A stretch of DNA of 34,595 nucleotides from Fusobacteriaceae bacterium (lineage in GTDB: Bacteria > Fusobacteriota > Fusobacteriia > Fusobacteriales > Fusobacteriaceae), in assembly GCA_017988045.1 (NCBI GenBank), contig JAGNSM010000006.1, forward strand, positions 1-34,595, read 5' to 3'. Position 1 is the first letter of the stretch; every line of letters begins with the position of its first letter. The notes beneath the pieces are model-generated. The model had not been told where the DNA came from and did no database searches. It saw only the letters and a list, made by a program, of their open reading frames with translations. This document shows, one piece after another, positions 34,506 to 34,595 of the stretch. A program made the translations under genes and the position numbers.

Positions 34506-34534
34506 ATTATACATCTATAAAAGTAAAAAGTAAA
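34506..34534 (-). promoter_or_regulatory. Promoter of the GH13 gene
   Basis: On the minus strand TTTACT, a 17-base spacer, then TATAAT; start near 34499, in the LacI-type operator. Confidence 0.65.
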
Positions 34535-34595
34535 TAGGAAGATTTAAAGAAATAAAGAAATTATTTAAGCAACTAAAATAAGAATAAGTACTTCA

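Overview
This is a very AT-rich, gene-dense chromosomal segment that most resembles a member of the Fusobacteriaceae (Fusobacterium or a close relative). That assignment rests on codon and base use, A/T-rich intergenic regions, AGGAGG-type ribosome sites, and protein flavours such as a DUF4250 protein, RNase M5, a Bacillota/fusobacterial-type deoxynucleoside kinase and stand-alone secreted DUF3298 proteins. It is an inference; no rRNA or other phylogenetic marker is present. I saw no tRNA, rRNA, CRISPR array or intact insertion sequence.

Layout. Positions 1-2.04 kb (minus) hold clpS-clpA, the N-degron adaptor and its AAA+ unfoldase (clpA runs off the left edge). Divergent from it are dinB (DNA polymerase IV) and an M32 metallocarboxypeptidase (2.2-4.86 kb). 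A 357-base gap with paired inverted repeats follows, then an aspartoacylase (minus). From 6.19 to 8.25 kb is an operon of two secreted proteins and a deoxynucleoside kinase. From 8.4 to 12.2 kb come an exported hypothetical (minus), an FBH1-like SF1 helicase with a small downstream protein, and a membrane diguanylate cyclase. From 15.55 down to 12.27 kb (minus) are an SDR, a hypothetical, an unannotated 44-residue leader ORF whose last codons form the arm of an intrinsic terminator, then hpt and purA. So purine salvage/AMP synthesis appears to sit behind an attenuator. Next are an NT5C-type phosphatase, mntP with a second promoter-terminator leader, an AI-2E-family membrane protein, and a large oligopeptide-binding lipoprotein whose two lobes appear in permuted order.

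From 20.9 to 25.5 kb are DUF4250 and a PilZ protein (minus), RNase M5, a Cache-GGEEF diguanylate cyclase and an XRE-TPR regulator. With the 11.1 kb cyclase, this puts two c-di-GMP synthases and one c-di-GMP receptor in 13 kb. From 25.7 to 30.8 kb (minus) are a GyrI-like protein, a hypothetical, and a McrBC-type modification-dependent restriction operon: mcrB with a PUA/EVE-like reader, mcrC nuclease, and a DUF7669 winged-helix protein. From 31.2 to 34.5 kb (minus) are a gene remnant, a short AhpF-like flavoprotein reductase under a near-perfect PerR-type operator, about 0.5 kb of repeat-derived and structured noncoding DNA, and a GH13 glucosidase (TreC/oligo-1,6-glucosidase type) behind a LacI-type operator.

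The most interesting items are the leader-peptide/terminator arrangement ahead of hpt-purA, the promoter-terminator leader of mntP, the structured intergenic elements at 4.93-5.06 kb and 32.58-32.74 kb, the permuted solute-binding protein, and the three-gene McrBC module.
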